64,000 nt of DNA from Thalassomonas haliotis. Its GTDB lineage: Bacteria > Pseudomonadota > Gammaproteobacteria > Enterobacterales > Alteromonadaceae. The translations under genes and the position numbers were made by a program. Shown here in pieces: positions 20,089 through 30,843 of the stretch. The stretch lies in the NCBI RefSeq assembly GCF_028657945.1, contig NZ_CP059693.1, forward strand, positions 2,232,001 through 2,296,000, in the 5' to 3' direction. The notes beneath the pieces were generated by a model that was given only the letters and a program-made list of their open reading frames with translations, was not told where the DNA came from and searched no databases. The stretch's first letter is position 1. Each line of letters opens with the position of its first letter.

Positions 20089-20128
20089 CTTCATCTCCAG
20101 TACACCTGTAAACCGTCAGAAAAATAAT

Positions 20129-20205
20129 CGGTGATTAGCGCAGCTTGGTAGCGCACTTGGTTTGGGTCCAAGGGGTCGCAAGTTCGAATCTTGCATCACC
20201 GACCA
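20129..20205 (+). tRNA. tRNA-Pro (anticodon TGG), copy 3
   Basis: Identical over 77 nt to the other three copies. The 40-nt spacer before it differs from the other spacers. Confidence 0.97.
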
Positions 20206-20244
20206 CTTTCTTTTGACAGTTTTGCACATCAGCAGTATCTCCGT

Positions 20245-20321
20245 CGGTGATTAGCGCAGCTTGGTAGCGCACTTGGTTTGGGTCCAAGGGGTCGCAAGTT
20301 CGAATCTTGCATCACCGACCA
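20245..20321 (+). tRNA. tRNA-Pro (anticodon TGG), copy 4
   Basis: Identical over 77 nt to the other copies; the sequence after it (CTTTCTCTTTT) resembles that after copy 3 (CTTTCTTTTGA). Last gene of the array; a clear hairpin terminator is not seen within the next 60 nt. Confidence 0.97.
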
Positions 20322-20551
20322 CTTTCTCTTTTAAGCTCTTTCTTCCTTTATTCAACCCTGTGACGCTGAAGTAAGGATAATGTTTCTTATATTGGCGGCT
20401 TGATAAACTGTACTGTTATCCCCTGCTTGCAGGAGCTTTACTGCCTATCTCCCTATGGGTAAATAATCGTCAGCAAACTGGTCTGGACTGTTTTGATTTT
20501 TACGTTAACTACATGTTTATTAAGTTAATTTAAAATTTTTCCCCGCAAGGC

Positions 20552-20580
20552 TCGACTCTTGAGTCAAGCGCCGCTATAAT
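20552..20580 (+). promoter_or_regulatory. Sigma-70 promoter upstream of tig
   Basis: TCGACT (20552-20557, four of six to consensus), a 17-nt spacer and a perfect TATAAT (20575-20580). It would give a 5' untranslated leader of about 150 nt before tig. The whole 418-bp gap between the tRNA array and tig (20322-20739) holds no other recognisable feature. Confidence 0.65.
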
Positions 20581-20739
20581 TTTGCGTCATTATTTTAATT
20601 TGAACGTCTTTTATTCGGATTTTCCGGGCCCGGCTAGCCGCTGTTATCGGGGCTGTGAGCAATAAACGTAAGGTTTATCTGCTTGTTAGATAGATGCGTT
20701 ATTGAATGCGCAAGATGCGCTAATTTTTGAGGTAATTAA

Positions 20740-22047
20740 ATGCAAGTTTCAGTTGAGACTACACAAGGTTTGGAACGTCGTCTGACAATTTCTGTTCCTG
20801 CCGAAACAGTAGATGTTGAAGTTAAAAACCGTCTTCGTCACCTTGGTAAAACACAACGTATCAATGGTTTCCGTCCAGGTAAAGTACCTGTTTCTGTGAT
20901 CCAGAAGCGTTACGGCCAGTCTGTTCGCCAGGAAGTTGCCGGTGAATTGATGCAGCGTAATTTCGTTGAAGCCATCGTAGCAGAAAAAATTAACCCTGCC
21001 GGTCGTCCTCAGTTTGTTGCTAAAAGCAATGAAGATGGCAAGCCATTAGAATTCGAAGCAACTTTTGAAGTTTACCCGGAAGTTGAATTAAAAGACTTAG
21101 AGAAAATCGCCGTTGAGCGCCCTCAGGTTGAAGTGACTGACGCAGATTTAGACGAAATGTTCGTTACTTTGCAAAACCAGCACAAAACCTGGAAAGAGAA
21201 CAAGCGTAAAACTAAAAACGGCGATAAGCTGACTATCGACTTCAACGGTCGTGTAGACGGTGAAGCGTTTGAAGGCGGTAAAGCCGAAGGTTTTGAACTT
21301 GAGCTGGGCTCAGGTCGCATGATCCCTGGTTTCGAAAAAGAAATCGTTGGCATGAAAGTTGGTGAAGAAAAAACCATCAAGGTAACTTTCCCTGAAGATT
21401 ACCACGCTGAGAACCTTAAAGGCAAAGAAGCTGAGTTTGATATCGTCGTTCACAAAACTGAAGGTCCGGTATTGCCAGAAGTTGATGAAGAATTTGCCAA
21501 ATTATTCGGTGTAGAAGAAGGCGGTGTTGACGCCCTTCGTGAAGAAGTTGGTAAAAACATGAACCGCGAACTGACGCAGGCGGTTAAAGCTAAAGTGAAA
21601 GATCAAGTGATCGAAGGGTTATTAGAAGCTAACGAGCTTGAATTACCTGCTGCTTTAGTTGCCCAGGAAGTTGACGTATTACGTCAGCAGGCGATGCAAC
21701 GTTTTGCCGGTCAAATGGATGCTGCTAACTTACCTCAATTACCTGACGATATGTTTGAAGAGCAAGCTAAGCGTCGCGTAAAGGTTGGTCTGTTACTGGG
21801 TGAAGTGATCAAGGTTAACGAATTAAAAGTTGACGAAGCAAAAGTTAAAGAGCTGATCGAATCTGCTGCTTCTGCTTACGAAGACCCGCAAGAAGTTATC
21901 GACTACTACAGCAGCAACAAAGAGCTTAACCAGCAAATGCAGAATGTTGCCCTGGAAGAGCAGGCGGTTGAACTGTTACTTGAAAAAGCCACAGTAAAAG
22001 ACGTCGAAGCGAGCTTCAAGGATATTATGAATCCGCAAGCTAAGTAA
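20740..22047 (+). CDS. tig: Trigger factor
   Basis: Ribosome-docked chaperone and prolyl isomerase meeting nascent chains at the exit tunnel. N-terminal ribosome-binding domain (1-115) includes the loop [16 protein letters not shown], the FKBP-like PPIase domain (about 150-240) has [17 protein letters not shown] and [16 protein letters not shown], and the C-terminal substrate-cradle domain is helical (to 435). The length matches E. coli (432). The start has GAGG 8-9 nt upstream. It leads the conserved tig-clpP-clpX-lon-hupB-ppiD series. Confidence 0.98.
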   Translation: MQVSVETTQGLERRLTISVPAETVDVEVKNRLRHLGKTQRINGFRPGKVPVSVIQKRYGQSVRQEVAGELMQRNFVEAIVAEKINPAGRPQFVAKSNEDGKPLEFEATFEVYPEVELKDLEKIAVERPQVEVTDADLDEMFVTLQNQHKTWKENKRKTKNGDKLTIDFNGRVDGEAFEGGKAEGFELELGSGRMIPGFEKEIVGMKVGEEKTIKVTFPEDYHAENLKGKEAEFDIVVHKTEGPVLPEVDEEFAKLFGVEEGGVDALREEVGKNMNRELTQAVKAKVKDQVIEGLLEANELELPAALVAQEVDVLRQQAMQRFAGQMDAANLPQLPDDMFEEQAKRRVKVGLLLGEVIKVNELKVDEAKVKELIESAASAYEDPQEVIDYYSSNKELNQQMQNVALEEQAVELLLEKATVKDVEASFKDIMNPQAK

Positions 22048-22055
22048 GCTTTCGA

Positions 22056-22084
22056 TTGACATTCGGCTAATCAATAGCTTAAAT
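22056..22084 (+). promoter_or_regulatory. Possible promoter for clpP
   Basis: A perfect TTGACA (22056-22061), a 17-nt spacer and TTAAAT (22079-22084, four of six). It overlaps the start of the tig terminator, so transcripts would begin inside the hairpin; tentative. Confidence 0.35.
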
Positions 22085-22118
22085 GGCTTATATGGGTACA
22101 TATGAGCCATTTTTTTTA
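22081..22118 (+). terminator. Rho-independent terminator of tig
   Basis: A 13-bp stem with one G-T pair (AAATGGCT plus ATAT against ATAT plus AGCCATTT, loop GGGTAC) runs into eight T. It contains the ATG at 22102 in its right arm, which argues against that ATG being the clpP start. Confidence 0.85.
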
Positions 22119-22134
22119 TATTAAGGACTATCTG

Positions 22135-22773
22135 TTGTTTACTTCTCACAAAAATTCTCACGATTTAACAAGCATTACAGAAAGCGCATTAGTGCCTATG
22201 GTGGTTGAGCAAACCGCTAAAGGGGAGCGTTCCTACGATATCTACTCTCGGTTATTAAAAGAACGGGTAATATTCCTGTGTGGTCAGGTGGAAGACCATA
22301 TGGCGAATCTGATCATTGCTCAGTTGCTGTTTTTAGAGTCTGAAAGCCCTGAGAAAGACATTTATTTATATATCAATTCCCCCGGCGGCTCCGTTACCGC
22401 AGGTCTTGCCATTTACGATACCATGAAGTTTATCAAGCCGAACATCAGTACGGTATGTATCGGTCAGGCGGCCAGCATGGGGGCATTTTTGCTTTCCGGT
22501 GGTGAAAAAGGCAAGCGTTACTGTCTGCCGAATGCCAGGGTGATGATCCATCAGCCGCTGGGTGGTTTTCAGGGGCAGGCGTCTGACTTTGAAATCCACG
22601 CCAAAGAAATTTTATACATCAAGGACAAGTTAAACAACTTGATGGCTGAGCATACCGGGCAACCGATTGACAAGGTGAGCCAGGATACCGACCGGGATAA
22701 TTTCTTAAGTGCAGAAAGTGCGGTTGAATATGGCTTAGTTGATGCCATATTAGAACAGAGAAACGATAAATAA
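22135..22773 (+). CDS. clpP: ATP-dependent Clp protease proteolytic subunit
   Basis: Serine peptidase forming the double-heptamer chamber served by ClpX or ClpA. The triad is visible: Ser in GQAASMGAF, His in [10 protein letters not shown], Asp in [10 protein letters not shown]; substrate-strand motif [13 protein letters not shown] place the start at TTG 22135, 7 nt after AAGGA (22123-22127), giving 212 residues with a short pro-region before [10 protein letters not shown]. The frame is open to an ATG at 22102, but that codon lies within the tig terminator hairpin and has no ribosome site. clpX follows after 81 bp. Confidence 0.93.
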   Translation: MFTSHKNSHDLTSITESALVPMVVEQTAKGERSYDIYSRLLKERVIFLCGQVEDHMANLIIAQLLFLESESPEKDIYLYINSPGGSVTAGLAIYDTMKFIKPNISTVCIGQAASMGAFLLSGGEKGKRYCLPNARVMIHQPLGGFQGQASDFEIHAKEILYIKDKLNNLMAEHTGQPIDKVSQDTDRDNFLSAESAVEYGLVDAILEQRNDK

Positions 22774-22854
22774 TTTATCCTTATTGTTATCTGCGCGATT
22801 TATGAAATACTTAATTGTATTAATCTTAGAAATTAATTTATTTAGAGGTACCGT

Positions 22855-24135
22855 ATGACCGATATGAAAAAAGGTGACGGTGATAATGGCAAGTTACTGT
22901 ATTGTTCTTTTTGCGGTAAAAGCCAGCACGAGGTACGCAAGTTAATTGCGGGGCCATCAGTGTTTATTTGTGACGAATGTGTCGAACTGTGTAATGACAT
23001 TATTCGTGAAGAAATCAAAGAGATTGCACCTAAGCAAGACAAGGAAAGTTTACCCTCACCCATAGACATTCGCGCCAGCCTGGATGATTACGTCATTGGC
23101 CAGGAACATGCGAAGAAAGTGTTAGCGGTAGCCGTATATAACCACTATAAGCGCTTGCGTAACGGTGACTCCCACAATGGCATTGAGCTGGGCAAGAGTA
23201 ATATCCTGCTTATCGGCCCGACCGGTAGCGGTAAAACCCTGCTGGCGGAAACCTTGGCAAGATTACTTGACGTGCCGTTTACTATGGCTGATGCCACCAC
23301 CTTAACCGAAGCCGGTTATGTTGGTGAAGACGTAGAGAACATTATTCAGAAATTGCTGCAAAAATGTGACTACGATGTCGAAAAAGCCCAACGTGGTATC
23401 GTTTATATCGATGAAATCGATAAAATTTCCCGCAAATCTGATAATCCGTCTATCACCCGGGATGTTTCCGGTGAAGGGGTTCAGCAGGCATTACTGAAAC
23501 TGATTGAAGGGACTATCGCTTCTGTTCCTCCTCAAGGTGGCCGTAAACATCCTCAGCAGGAATTTTTGCAGGTTGATACGTCAAAAATTCTCTTTATCTG
23601 TGGCGGTGCCTTTGCCGGATTGGATAAGGTGATTGAACAAAGATGCCATACCGGTACCGGTATAGGTTTTGGCGCTAAAGTGAAAGGTAAAGAGTCAGAT
23701 AAGACCCTTACCGAGCGTTTCCTGGACGTAGAGCCGGAAGATTTGGTCAAATACGGCCTGATCCCTGAATTTATCGGTCGTTTGCCTGTAGTCGCCACCT
23801 TAACCGAGCTTGATGAAGAAGCCCTGGTACAAATTCTGCAGGAGCCTAAAAATGCCTTAACCAAGCAGTTTATGGCCTTGTTTGATATGGAAAAGGTTGA
23901 ATTAGAGTTCCGCAAAGACGCTTTATTGGCGATTGCCCATAAAGCCATGGTACGAAAAACCGGTGCCCGCGGTTTGCGTTCTATCGTTGAAGGCGTCTTG
24001 CTTGATACTATGTACGAGCTGCCTTCTATGGAAAATGCCAGCAAGGTCGTGGTGGATGAAGCGGTCATAAAAGGCGAGTCCAAACCTATTATCATGTATG
24101 AGGCCCAGCAAGATCAGGCAGCGTCAGATAGCTAA
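22855..24135 (+). CDS. clpX: ATP-dependent Clp protease, unfoldase subunit
   Basis: AAA+ unfoldase that recognises tagged substrates and feeds ClpP. The N-terminal zinc-binding domain has CSFCGKS and CDECVELC (residues about 16-45), Walker A is GPTGSGKT, Walker B is VYIDEIDKI, the pore loop is GYVGEDVE and the ClpP-docking IGF loop appears as GTGIGFGA. The 426-residue length is normal. GAGG lies ahead of the ATG. A strong terminator separates it from lon. Confidence 0.98.
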   Translation: MTDMKKGDGDNGKLLYCSFCGKSQHEVRKLIAGPSVFICDECVELCNDIIREEIKEIAPKQDKESLPSPIDIRASLDDYVIGQEHAKKVLAVAVYNHYKRLRNGDSHNGIELGKSNILLIGPTGSGKTLLAETLARLLDVPFTMADATTLTEAGYVGEDVENIIQKLLQKCDYDVEKAQRGIVYIDEIDKISRKSDNPSITRDVSGEGVQQALLKLIEGTIASVPPQGGRKHPQQEFLQVDTSKILFICGGAFAGLDKVIEQRCHTGTGIGFGAKVKGKESDKTLTERFLDVEPEDLVKYGLIPEFIGRLPVVATLTELDEEALVQILQEPKNALTKQFMALFDMEKVELEFRKDALLAIAHKAMVRKTGARGLRSIVEGVLLDTMYELPSMENASKVVVDEAVIKGESKPIIMYEAQQDQAASDS

Positions 24136-24153
24136 TTTTTAACCACTTTCTTT

Positions 24154-24182
24154 AAAAAAGAGCCTTTCGGCTCTTTTTTTTT
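24154..24182 (+). terminator. Rho-independent terminator of clpX
   Basis: AAAAAAGAGCC and GGCTCTTTTTT form an 11-bp stem around a TTTC loop and run into further T. Confidence 0.93.
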
Positions 24183-24190
24183 GTTCCTGT

Positions 24191-24218
24191 GTTGAAAGAT
24201 ACTTGAATATCCCCATAT
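24191..24218 (+). promoter_or_regulatory. Sigma-32 (heat-shock) promoter of lon
   Basis: GTTGAAA (24191-24197), a 13-nt spacer and CCCCATAT (24211-24218) match the RpoH consensus CTTGAAA-N12-15-CCCCATNT with one mismatch. It lies about 100 bp before lon, the usual place of the E. coli heat-shock promoter. Confidence 0.8.
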
Positions 24219-24314
24219 ACTTTTAAAGCTTTATAAGATTGTACATAAAATGTTAGAAAAAAAAGGTACAAGCAATTACCGTTCACCTTATATAAATTTC
24301 CAAGAGAGTAACCT

Positions 24315-26663
24315 ATGACCAAAGAGTTATCTGGTGTAAGTGATATCCCAGTATTAGCCTTGCGAGATGTCGTCGTTTATCCACAAATGGTTATTCCATT
24401 ATTTGTCGGCCGGGAAAAATCAATCCGTTGTCTGGATATTGCGATGGACAATGATAAGCAAATTTTTCTGGTGGCTCAAAAAGATGCCTCGGTTGATGAT
24501 CCGACAGAAGAAGATGTTTACCTGACCGGTACGGTCGCCACCATTTTACAAATGCTGAAATTACCCGACGGTACGGTAAAAGTACTGGTTGAAGGAGTAC
24601 AAAGGGCTGAAATCAAGCAATTTGTCCAGACCACTGAATATTTCACCGCCGATATCGAATTTTTAACGCCGATTGCTTCTGCCGAAGGTGAAAGTGAAGT
24701 ACTGGTGCGTTCGGCGATTTCTCAGTTTGAAGGTTATGTCAAACTGAATAAAAAAATTCCTCCCGAAGTATTAACCTCGGTTTCCGGCATAGACGATCCC
24801 GAACAGCTGGCCGATACCATGGCGGCCCATATGCCGTTAAAATTGCTGGATAAGCAGAAAGTCTTGGAAATTAACGATGTTGCCGAGCGCCTGGAATATC
24901 TGATGGCGCTGATGGAGGGTGAGATCGATTTGCTGCAGGTGGAGAAAAAAATCCGTACCCGGGTGAAAAAGCAGATGGAAAAAAGCCAGCGGGAATATTA
25001 TCTCAACGAGCAAATGAAGGCTATTCAGAAAGAACTGGGTGAAATGGACGATGTTCCGGATGAAGCGGAACAAATGACCAAGCGCATCGATGAAGCGCAA
25101 ATGCCAAAAGAAGCCAAGGAAAAGACCTTAGCCGAGCTGCAAAAGCTGAAAATGATGTCGCCTATGTCTGCCGAAGCGACTGTGGTGCGCAGCTATATCG
25201 ACTGGATGATCAGTGTGCCGTGGAAAAAGCGCAGTAAGTTAAAGCGCAACCTAAAACTGGCCGAGGAAGTACTTGAAAAAGATCATTACGGGCTGGAGAA
25301 GGTCAAAGAGCGCATTATTGAATATTTGGCGGTACAACAGCGGGTCAACCAGCTTAAAGGGCCTATTTTATGCCTGGTGGGGCCTCCGGGGGTGGGTAAA
25401 ACTTCTCTTGGCCAATCCATTGCCAAGTCTACCGGCCGTAAGTATGTGCGTATGGCGTTAGGCGGGGTCAGGGACGAAGCGGAGATCCGCGGACACCGCC
25501 GGACCTATATCGGTTCATTACCGGGTAAACTGATCCAGAAAATAGCCAAAGTAGGGGTAAAGAACCCGCTGTTTTTACTGGATGAAATTGATAAGATGGC
25601 CTCGGATATGCGCGGCGATCCGGCTTCAGCCTTATTAGAAGTGCTGGATCCGGAGCAAAACAGCAGTTTTAATGACCACTATTTGGAAGTGGATTATGAC
25701 TTATCCGATGTCATGTTTGTGGCAACCTCCAACAGCATGAATATTCCCGGCCCTTTGCTTGACCGTATGGAAGTTATTCGTCTGTCCGGTTACACCGAAG
25801 ATGAAAAGCTTAATATCGCCACCCGTCATTTGCTGACCAAGCAAATCGAGCGTAACGGTTTAAAACCTGCTGAAATTGAAATTGATGAAAGCGCCATTAT
25901 CGGCATTATCCGTTACTATACCCGCGAAGCCGGGGTGCGTAGTCTGGAGCGGGAAATTTCGAAACTATGCCGTAAGGCGGTCAAAGCGATTCTTTTAGAT
26001 AAAAGCTTGAAAAAAGTGGTGATCAGCCAGGAAAATCTGCAGGAATTCCTGGGCGTACAACGTTTTGACTATGGTAAAGCCGATGATGAAAACCGCATTG
26101 GCCTGGTTACCGGGCTTGCCTGGACGGAAGTGGGCGGTGAACTCTTGACCATAGAAACCGCTTCGGTACCGGGTAAAGGCAAACTGACCTATACCGGCTC
26201 TTTGGGTGATGTGATGCAGGAATCGATTCAGGCAGCGATGACTGTGGTGCGAAGCCGTCAGGAAACCTTACGTATCAATAACGACTTCCATGAGAAACGT
26301 GATATCCATGTGCATGTGCCGGAAGGGGCTACGCCTAAGGATGGTCCAAGTGCCGGTATCGGCATGTGTACCGCCCTGGTTTCCAGCCTGACCGGTAATC
26401 CGGTTAAAGCGGATGTTGCCATGACAGGTGAGATCACCTTACGCGGGGAAGTGCTGGCTATCGGTGGTTTAAAAGAAAAACTGTTGGCGGCGCACCGCGG
26501 CGGTATCAAGACCGTGGTTATTCCTAAAGACAATGAAAGGGATTTAAAAGAAATTCCTGAAAATGTCAAGGCGGACTTGGCCATTCATCCGGTTAAATGG
26601 ATTGATGAAGTGCTTGATATTGCACTGGAACAGCCGGTCGAACAGTGGAAAATTGAAGCATAA
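24315..26663 (+). CDS. lon: ATP-dependent protease La
   Basis: Hexameric AAA+ serine protease degrading damaged and regulatory proteins. Domains in order: N-terminal LonN (about 10-200, beginning [20 protein letters not shown]), coiled coil with [21 protein letters not shown]+ with Walker [10 protein letters not shown] and Walker [11 protein letters not shown], arginine/sensor region, and protease domain with the catalytic Ser in [11 protein letters not shown] and Lys about 43 residues later in [14 protein letters not shown]. The 782-residue length matches E. coli (784). A sigma-32 promoter precedes it. Confidence 0.98.
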   Translation: MTKELSGVSDIPVLALRDVVVYPQMVIPLFVGREKSIRCLDIAMDNDKQIFLVAQKDASVDDPTEEDVYLTGTVATILQMLKLPDGTVKVLVEGVQRAEIKQFVQTTEYFTADIEFLTPIASAEGESEVLVRSAISQFEGYVKLNKKIPPEVLTSVSGIDDPEQLADTMAAHMPLKLLDKQKVLEINDVAERLEYLMALMEGEIDLLQVEKKIRTRVKKQMEKSQREYYLNEQMKAIQKELGEMDDVPDEAEQMTKRIDEAQMPKEAKEKTLAELQKLKMMSPMSAEATVVRSYIDWMISVPWKKRSKLKRNLKLAEEVLEKDHYGLEKVKERIIEYLAVQQRVNQLKGPILCLVGPPGVGKTSLGQSIAKSTGRKYVRMALGGVRDEAEIRGHRRTYIGSLPGKLIQKIAKVGVKNPLFLLDEIDKMASDMRGDPASALLEVLDPEQNSSFNDHYLEVDYDLSDVMFVATSNSMNIPGPLLDRMEVIRLSGYTEDEKLNIATRHLLTKQIERNGLKPAEIEIDESAIIGIIRYYTREAGVRSLEREISKLCRKAVKAILLDKSLKKVVISQENLQEFLGVQRFDYGKADDENRIGLVTGLAWTEVGGELLTIETASVPGKGKLTYTGSLGDVMQESIQAAMTVVRSRQETLRINNDFHEKRDIHVHVPEGATPKDGPSAGIGMCTALVSSLTGNPVKADVAMTGEITLRGEVLAIGGLKEKLLAAHRGGIKTVVIPKDNERDLKEIPENVKADLAIHPVKWIDEVLDIALEQPVEQWKIEA

Positions 26664-26671
26664 ATAACCAC

Positions 26672-26732
26672 AAAAGCGATAATTTCCCGAAAAAATGCAA
26701 AAAAAAGCTGCAAAACGTGAATTATCGCTTTT
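26672..26732 (+). repeat. 13-bp inverted repeat after lon
   Basis: AAAAGCGATAATT (26672-26684) and its exact complement AATTATCGCTTTT (26720-26732) flank a 35-nt A-rich loop. It starts 9 nt after the lon stop. It may serve as the lon terminator, but the loop is long and the T run short. The rest of the gap to hupB holds no gene. Confidence 0.6.
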
Positions 26733-26945
26733 CAAACGCTGAAACTATGATAAGTTAAGGACGCTTATAACGCTGGACACCAATAACAACAAGGGGTCCG
26801 GTTAAAGATAAAGAAAATTTATCTTTTATAAATTTCTTTAACTCGGCGCTTGATGTTCCAAAAGAAGCTTGTTATAAACGGTCTCTTAAAGAACACTAAC
26901 AAAAAAAGATAGTGCTGAATAATAACAATTGAAGGGGAAGACACT

Positions 26946-27218
26946 GTGAATAAGTCTCAACTAATCGAGAAAATTGCTGCTGGTGCAGACATTTCAAAAG
27001 CTGCCGCCGGACGTGCTCTAGATTCGTTCATTGATGCAGTAACTGAAGAATTAAAAAGTGGTGAGCAAGTGGCTCTAGTTGGTTTTGGTACTTTCTCTGT
27101 ACGTGACCGCGCTGCCCGCACTGGTCGTAACCCTCAAACGGGTGCAACGATTGAAATCGCTGCTGCTAAAATACCTTCTTTTAAAGCTGGTAAAGCATTA
27201 AAAGACGCGTGTAACTAA
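26946..27218 (+). CDS. hupB: DNA-binding protein HU, beta subunit
   Basis: Histone-like nucleoid protein that bends DNA without sequence preference. It has 90 residues, beginning [20 protein letters not shown], with the beta-arm signature [20 protein letters not shown] and the conserved Lys-rich end. The start is GTG with GAAGGGGAAG just upstream. Downstream of lon is the canonical hupB site. A strong terminator ends it. Confidence 0.98.
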   Translation: MNKSQLIEKIAAGADISKAAAGRALDSFIDAVTEELKSGEQVALVGFGTFSVRDRAARTGRNPQTGATIEIAAAKIPSFKAGKALKDACN

Positions 27219-27241
27219 TCAAGCATTTATTGTATTGATTA

Positions 27242-27268
27242 AAAAGACCACCTAAGGGTGGTCTTTTG
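27242..27268 (+). terminator. Rho-independent terminator of hupB
   Basis: AAAAGACCACC and GGTGGTCTTTT form an 11-bp stem around TAAG. Confidence 0.93.
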
Positions 27269-27479
27269 TTTTCTGGGCTGAGTTCAACTGAACTTGAACT
27301 CGCCAAGTGAATCTAAAGAGTCGTGCAAAATACTCGTATTCTGGTTAAAACCCGTAACAGCGGGATGGTCGAAATCAGGGCGATATTAATATTATTTTTT
27401 GCTTTTGTGACTTCAAGCGAAGCCTTGCATCTGCTAAAATCGCGCACAAAGTTAGCACCCAAGTGTATAAGAGACAAAG

Positions 27480-29387
27480 ATGTTAGAAAATATTAGAGAA
27501 AGTTCTCAGGGAACGATTGCCAAGGTCATACTTGGTTTTATTATTTTGACCTTCGCCGTTGCCGGAATAGGTAGTTATACCAATACTGTCGATACCTCAG
27601 TAGCAGAAGTTAATGGCGAGAAAATTTCGCAATCTGCTTTTGATAAGGCTTATCAGGCACAGCGTAACCGGATGGCGCAACAATTTGGCCAGATGTTTGA
27701 CACGCTTTCAGCCGACAGCAATTATATGGCGAACTTCCGCAACGGTGTTCTGGATAACCTGATCAATGAAAAATTAATCGATCAAAGTACACAAGAGCTG
27801 GCTATCCGTATTTCCGATGAGCGTTTGAAACAGACCATACGTGAAATGTCTGAGTTTCAGGTTGACGGCGTATTTGATAACAACCGTTACCTGGCCATTA
27901 TCAATCAGGCCGGTTTTTTCCAGTCTTCGGATTTTCGCGATTACCTGCGGGTAGAAATGAGCCGTCGTCAATTAAGCCAGGCGCTCGTGGTCAGCGAATT
28001 CAACTTGCCATACCAGGAAAAAATGTTATCGGCCTTGCAAAACCAAAAGCGGGATATCCGTTATGCGGTGATCGGTGCCGAGCAGTTTAAGGCAGATATG
28101 AGTGTCACTGATGAGGAAATCAACAGTTTCTACCAGGAAAACCAGGCGCGTTTTGAAAACCAGGAGCAGGTGAAAGTCGATTACATTGCCTTAGATGTTA
28201 ACGAATTAGCCAAAGATGTTCAGGTATCAGATGAAGATATCGCCAGTTATTATCAGGACAATATCGATAATTACCGTACTGTTGAGCAGCGTCGCCTTGC
28301 CCATATTCTGGTAGAATTTGGTGATGACGAAGCGGCGGCAGAAAGCAAAGCCAGATCTGTTTTAGCCCGTATCAAGCAAGGTGAAGATTTTGCCGAATTA
28401 GCGAAAACACAGTCGGATGATACTTTCAGCGGTGAAAACGGCGGCGATCTGGACTGGATTGAACCGGGTGTGATGGATGAAGAGTTTGACAAATCTGCGT
28501 TCGCCCTGACAGATGTTGGCGCAGTCAGTGAAATTGTTAAATCTAGCTTCGGTTACCACATTATTAAATTAACCGATATCAAACCTGAAAAAACAACGCC
28601 GTTAGATGAGTTGCGTGATGATCTACGGGTACAGATAAGTAGTGAAAAAGCCCAGGATAAGTTTTTTGAATTACAGCAGGAATTAGCGACAGTAAGTTTT
28701 GAATTCCCTGACAGTTTGGACGATGCTGCCGCTGCCGTGAACGCCCAAGTTCAAAGCTCTGCCTGGTTAAAGCGTGCGGGTAATACAGCACCTTTTCATG
28801 ATGCCAAGGTGATTAATGCCGCTTTCTCTGATCTGGTTCTTACCGATAACGTTAACTCTGATATTATCGAAGTCGGTGACGACTTAGTGATGGTATTGCG
28901 CCTTAACGAATATCAGGAAGCGAATGTAAAACCGCTTAGCGAAGTTCAGGCACAAATCAAAACCGAATTGGTGGCGAAAAAGGCAGCAGAAAAGGCCAAA
29001 ACAGTTGCTGATGAGTTAATCGCCGAACTTAAATCCGGCGTGGATATCAGTGAAGCCCTGGCTCAAGTTAACAGCGCCTTTGAAATCAAAGCAGATATCA
29101 GCCGTAACAATGCTGGCATTGACGGCAGCATTAGCCGTGAAGCCTTTGTTTTGGCACATCCAACACTTGATAGCATGTCGGTTACTACAACAGCTTTGGC
29201 TAACGGCGATCAAGCGTTGATAGAAGTGCAGGCCGTTAAACCGGGTGATGCCGAGGAAAGTGAGAGTCAGCGTCAGCAGCAGACTTCTCAGCTGGCACAA
29301 TCTGCATATAAAAGTTATGTCGACTCGCTAAAGGTTGATGCTAAGATCACCCGCAGAGCGGTTGCTGAGCCTACATCAATACTTTAA
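27480..29387 (+). CDS. ppiD: Periplasmic folding chaperone PpiD
   Basis: Inner-membrane-anchored periplasmic chaperone acting near the Sec translocon on emerging proteins. N-terminal anchor at about residues 16-34 (KVILGFIILTFAVAGIG), a SurA-like N-terminal domain (about 36-230), one parvulin domain (about 265-365, with AHILVEFGDDEAAAE and FGYHIIKLTDI) and a C-terminal helical region. With 635 residues it is close to E. coli PpiD (623). It is the last gene of the tig-ppiD block and is followed by a terminator. Confidence 0.95.
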   Translation: MLENIRESSQGTIAKVILGFIILTFAVAGIGSYTNTVDTSVAEVNGEKISQSAFDKAYQAQRNRMAQQFGQMFDTLSADSNYMANFRNGVLDNLINEKLIDQSTQELAIRISDERLKQTIREMSEFQVDGVFDNNRYLAIINQAGFFQSSDFRDYLRVEMSRRQLSQALVVSEFNLPYQEKMLSALQNQKRDIRYAVIGAEQFKADMSVTDEEINSFYQENQARFENQEQVKVDYIALDVNELAKDVQVSDEDIASYYQDNIDNYRTVEQRRLAHILVEFGDDEAAAESKARSVLARIKQGEDFAELAKTQSDDTFSGENGGDLDWIEPGVMDEEFDKSAFALTDVGAVSEIVKSSFGYHIIKLTDIKPEKTTPLDELRDDLRVQISSEKAQDKFFELQQELATVSFEFPDSLDDAAAAVNAQVQSSAWLKRAGNTAPFHDAKVINAAFSDLVLTDNVNSDIIEVGDDLVMVLRLNEYQEANVKPLSEVQAQIKTELVAKKAAEKAKTVADELIAELKSGVDISEALAQVNSAFEIKADISRNNAGIDGSISREAFVLAHPTLDSMSVTTTALANGDQALIEVQAVKPGDAEESESQRQQQTSQLAQSAYKSYVDSLKVDAKITRRAVAEPTSIL

Positions 29388-29454
29388 ATAGATGATATTT
29401 TCCTAATTCGTTTTCCTGGTTAGGAAAACAAGCTGCTTGAGCGGCTTCATTATC

Positions 29455-29487
29455 AAAGCTTCGAAATTGTTTCGGAGCTTTTTTTTG
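29455..29487 (+). terminator. Rho-independent terminator of ppiD
   Basis: A 12-bp stem with one G-T pair (AAAGCTTCGAAA against TTTCGGAGCTTT, loop TTG) is followed by a long T run. A second inverted repeat, TTTTCCTAA/TTAGGAAAA, lies just before it at 29398-29428. Confidence 0.9.
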
Positions 29488-30843
29488 TTCCAAGAAAAGC
29501 ATGTACCGGTTTTGCTTTTCGTTGTCGCTAGCTTTCCCTGTATTAGCCCACCACAACTATATCTAACCTGAACTCGGGATAGGCCGCACTTGCCCAACAT
29601 TTCCCTTTTCCGATTTCCCGTGTTAACCCCTTGATAAATAGCAAGCTGTTTACAAACGTTTTGCCTTGATAATCGAAAAATTGAAACCGTGATTGAGCCG
29701 ATAGAGGATTCAAAAAGTGTTAAGGTTACAGTGTTGTAAAGTAAGCTTTTGATTTTGTGAAAACATCAAGCATTCATTATCCCGGGGTCAGGTTATCGAA
29801 ATAACCTGGTTGTTATGGCTGTGCTCCTGGTGCGCACCATCTTTGATACTGTTGAGTGAGGCTTGCCGACTGATGTATAAAAACAAATGAATATTGAGTG
29901 CTTTTTTCCCCGCAGAGACTTGCCTTGATGGAGTTTATCTGTGGCATCATTCCACTAATCTGCAAAATAAAAGGGTAATATCTTACAAAAACTTCAGGCA
30001 AAATTAACACTTTATTGAAATGACAATTGTTTGTTCAGACTTGAGAAGGGCTGGAATATCTTCAGCCCTGGCTAAATGTTGAGCTAACACCCGTGACAGT
30101 ATGCTGAAAGAGCAAAAAAAATTGAATATTGAAAGGAAAAAAAATATCAAAACAGGCTTGGCTATTTTTTGTGATACCGGGAGTGATTTTTGTGAATGCC
30201 TGGCGCTGAGCTCACCGGTAGCTGATTGGTTTTTCACCGGCAAAACCGGTTGAAAGCGGCCCTTTTCCAGCGTATCAGGGCATCTGTTTTTGCCGTTTTT
30301 TTGCTCACGCCTCTGCCTGGGCAAGGAGCAGAAATGAAAAAAATCTTATCTGCTTTTCTCTCTGGTAAACCAGAGGTGCCTTGTGTTGTCCATGTATTAG
30401 CTGATTGAAAAACAAGGTTTTTGTCTTTTGATTTTTCTGCGCCATGATGATAATGTAAATGTCAAGTCATATCTCAATAAGCATAAAATGCTAATTAAAT
30501 TTGACTTACTACGAACGAATTAGTAAAACATATATCAGATAATTGAGTTTAACAATTAAGGAGAGCACTTCTTAGGAGTAGGTCAATACCGCCGTAGTTG
30601 ACAATAAATCTTTTTGTTGGGTTTACCGCGTCAGGGGGATTGATAAAACAAATATTTTATTTAAGAAATTCTAATAAGCACGACTATTATCTTTGTTCCT
30701 GGTTGACAGTTTGCCTGTCGTCTGGGAATATTGCGTAGTTTTAGTCTAGAAAAATAAAAATTTAAAACGGCAGATTAATAAATTTGCGGTAACGCGTGTG
30801 GAAACACTTGTTATCAAAGTTAAATAGCAATTGGTTGGGAACT
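29488..30843. other. Long stretch without a recognisable gene
   Basis: About 1.36 kb between the ppiD terminator and the TonB2 operon. The open frames here are short, lack ribosome sites and look non-coding. Visible structure: a perfect 8-bp hairpin CAGGTTAT-CGAA-ATAACCTG at 29789-29808, a palindrome GGTGCGCACC at 29829-29838, a CTCTGG-TAAA-CCAGAG hairpin at 30360-30375 and the TTGACA at 30703-30708 that may be the -35 box of the TonB2 operon (a weak GAATAT lies 17 nt on). No tRNA, rRNA or known small-RNA signature was recognised. It could hold an unrecognised small RNA or decayed genes. Confidence 0.5.

Noticed and set aside
22102-22134. ATG start extending clpP by 11 codons
   Set aside because: It lies inside the tig terminator hairpin and has no ribosome site; a TTG at 22135 is better placed.
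30004-30408. Short frames on both strands in the gap before the TonB2 operon
   Set aside because: No ribosome site or recognisable motif, and low-complexity or AT-driven composition.
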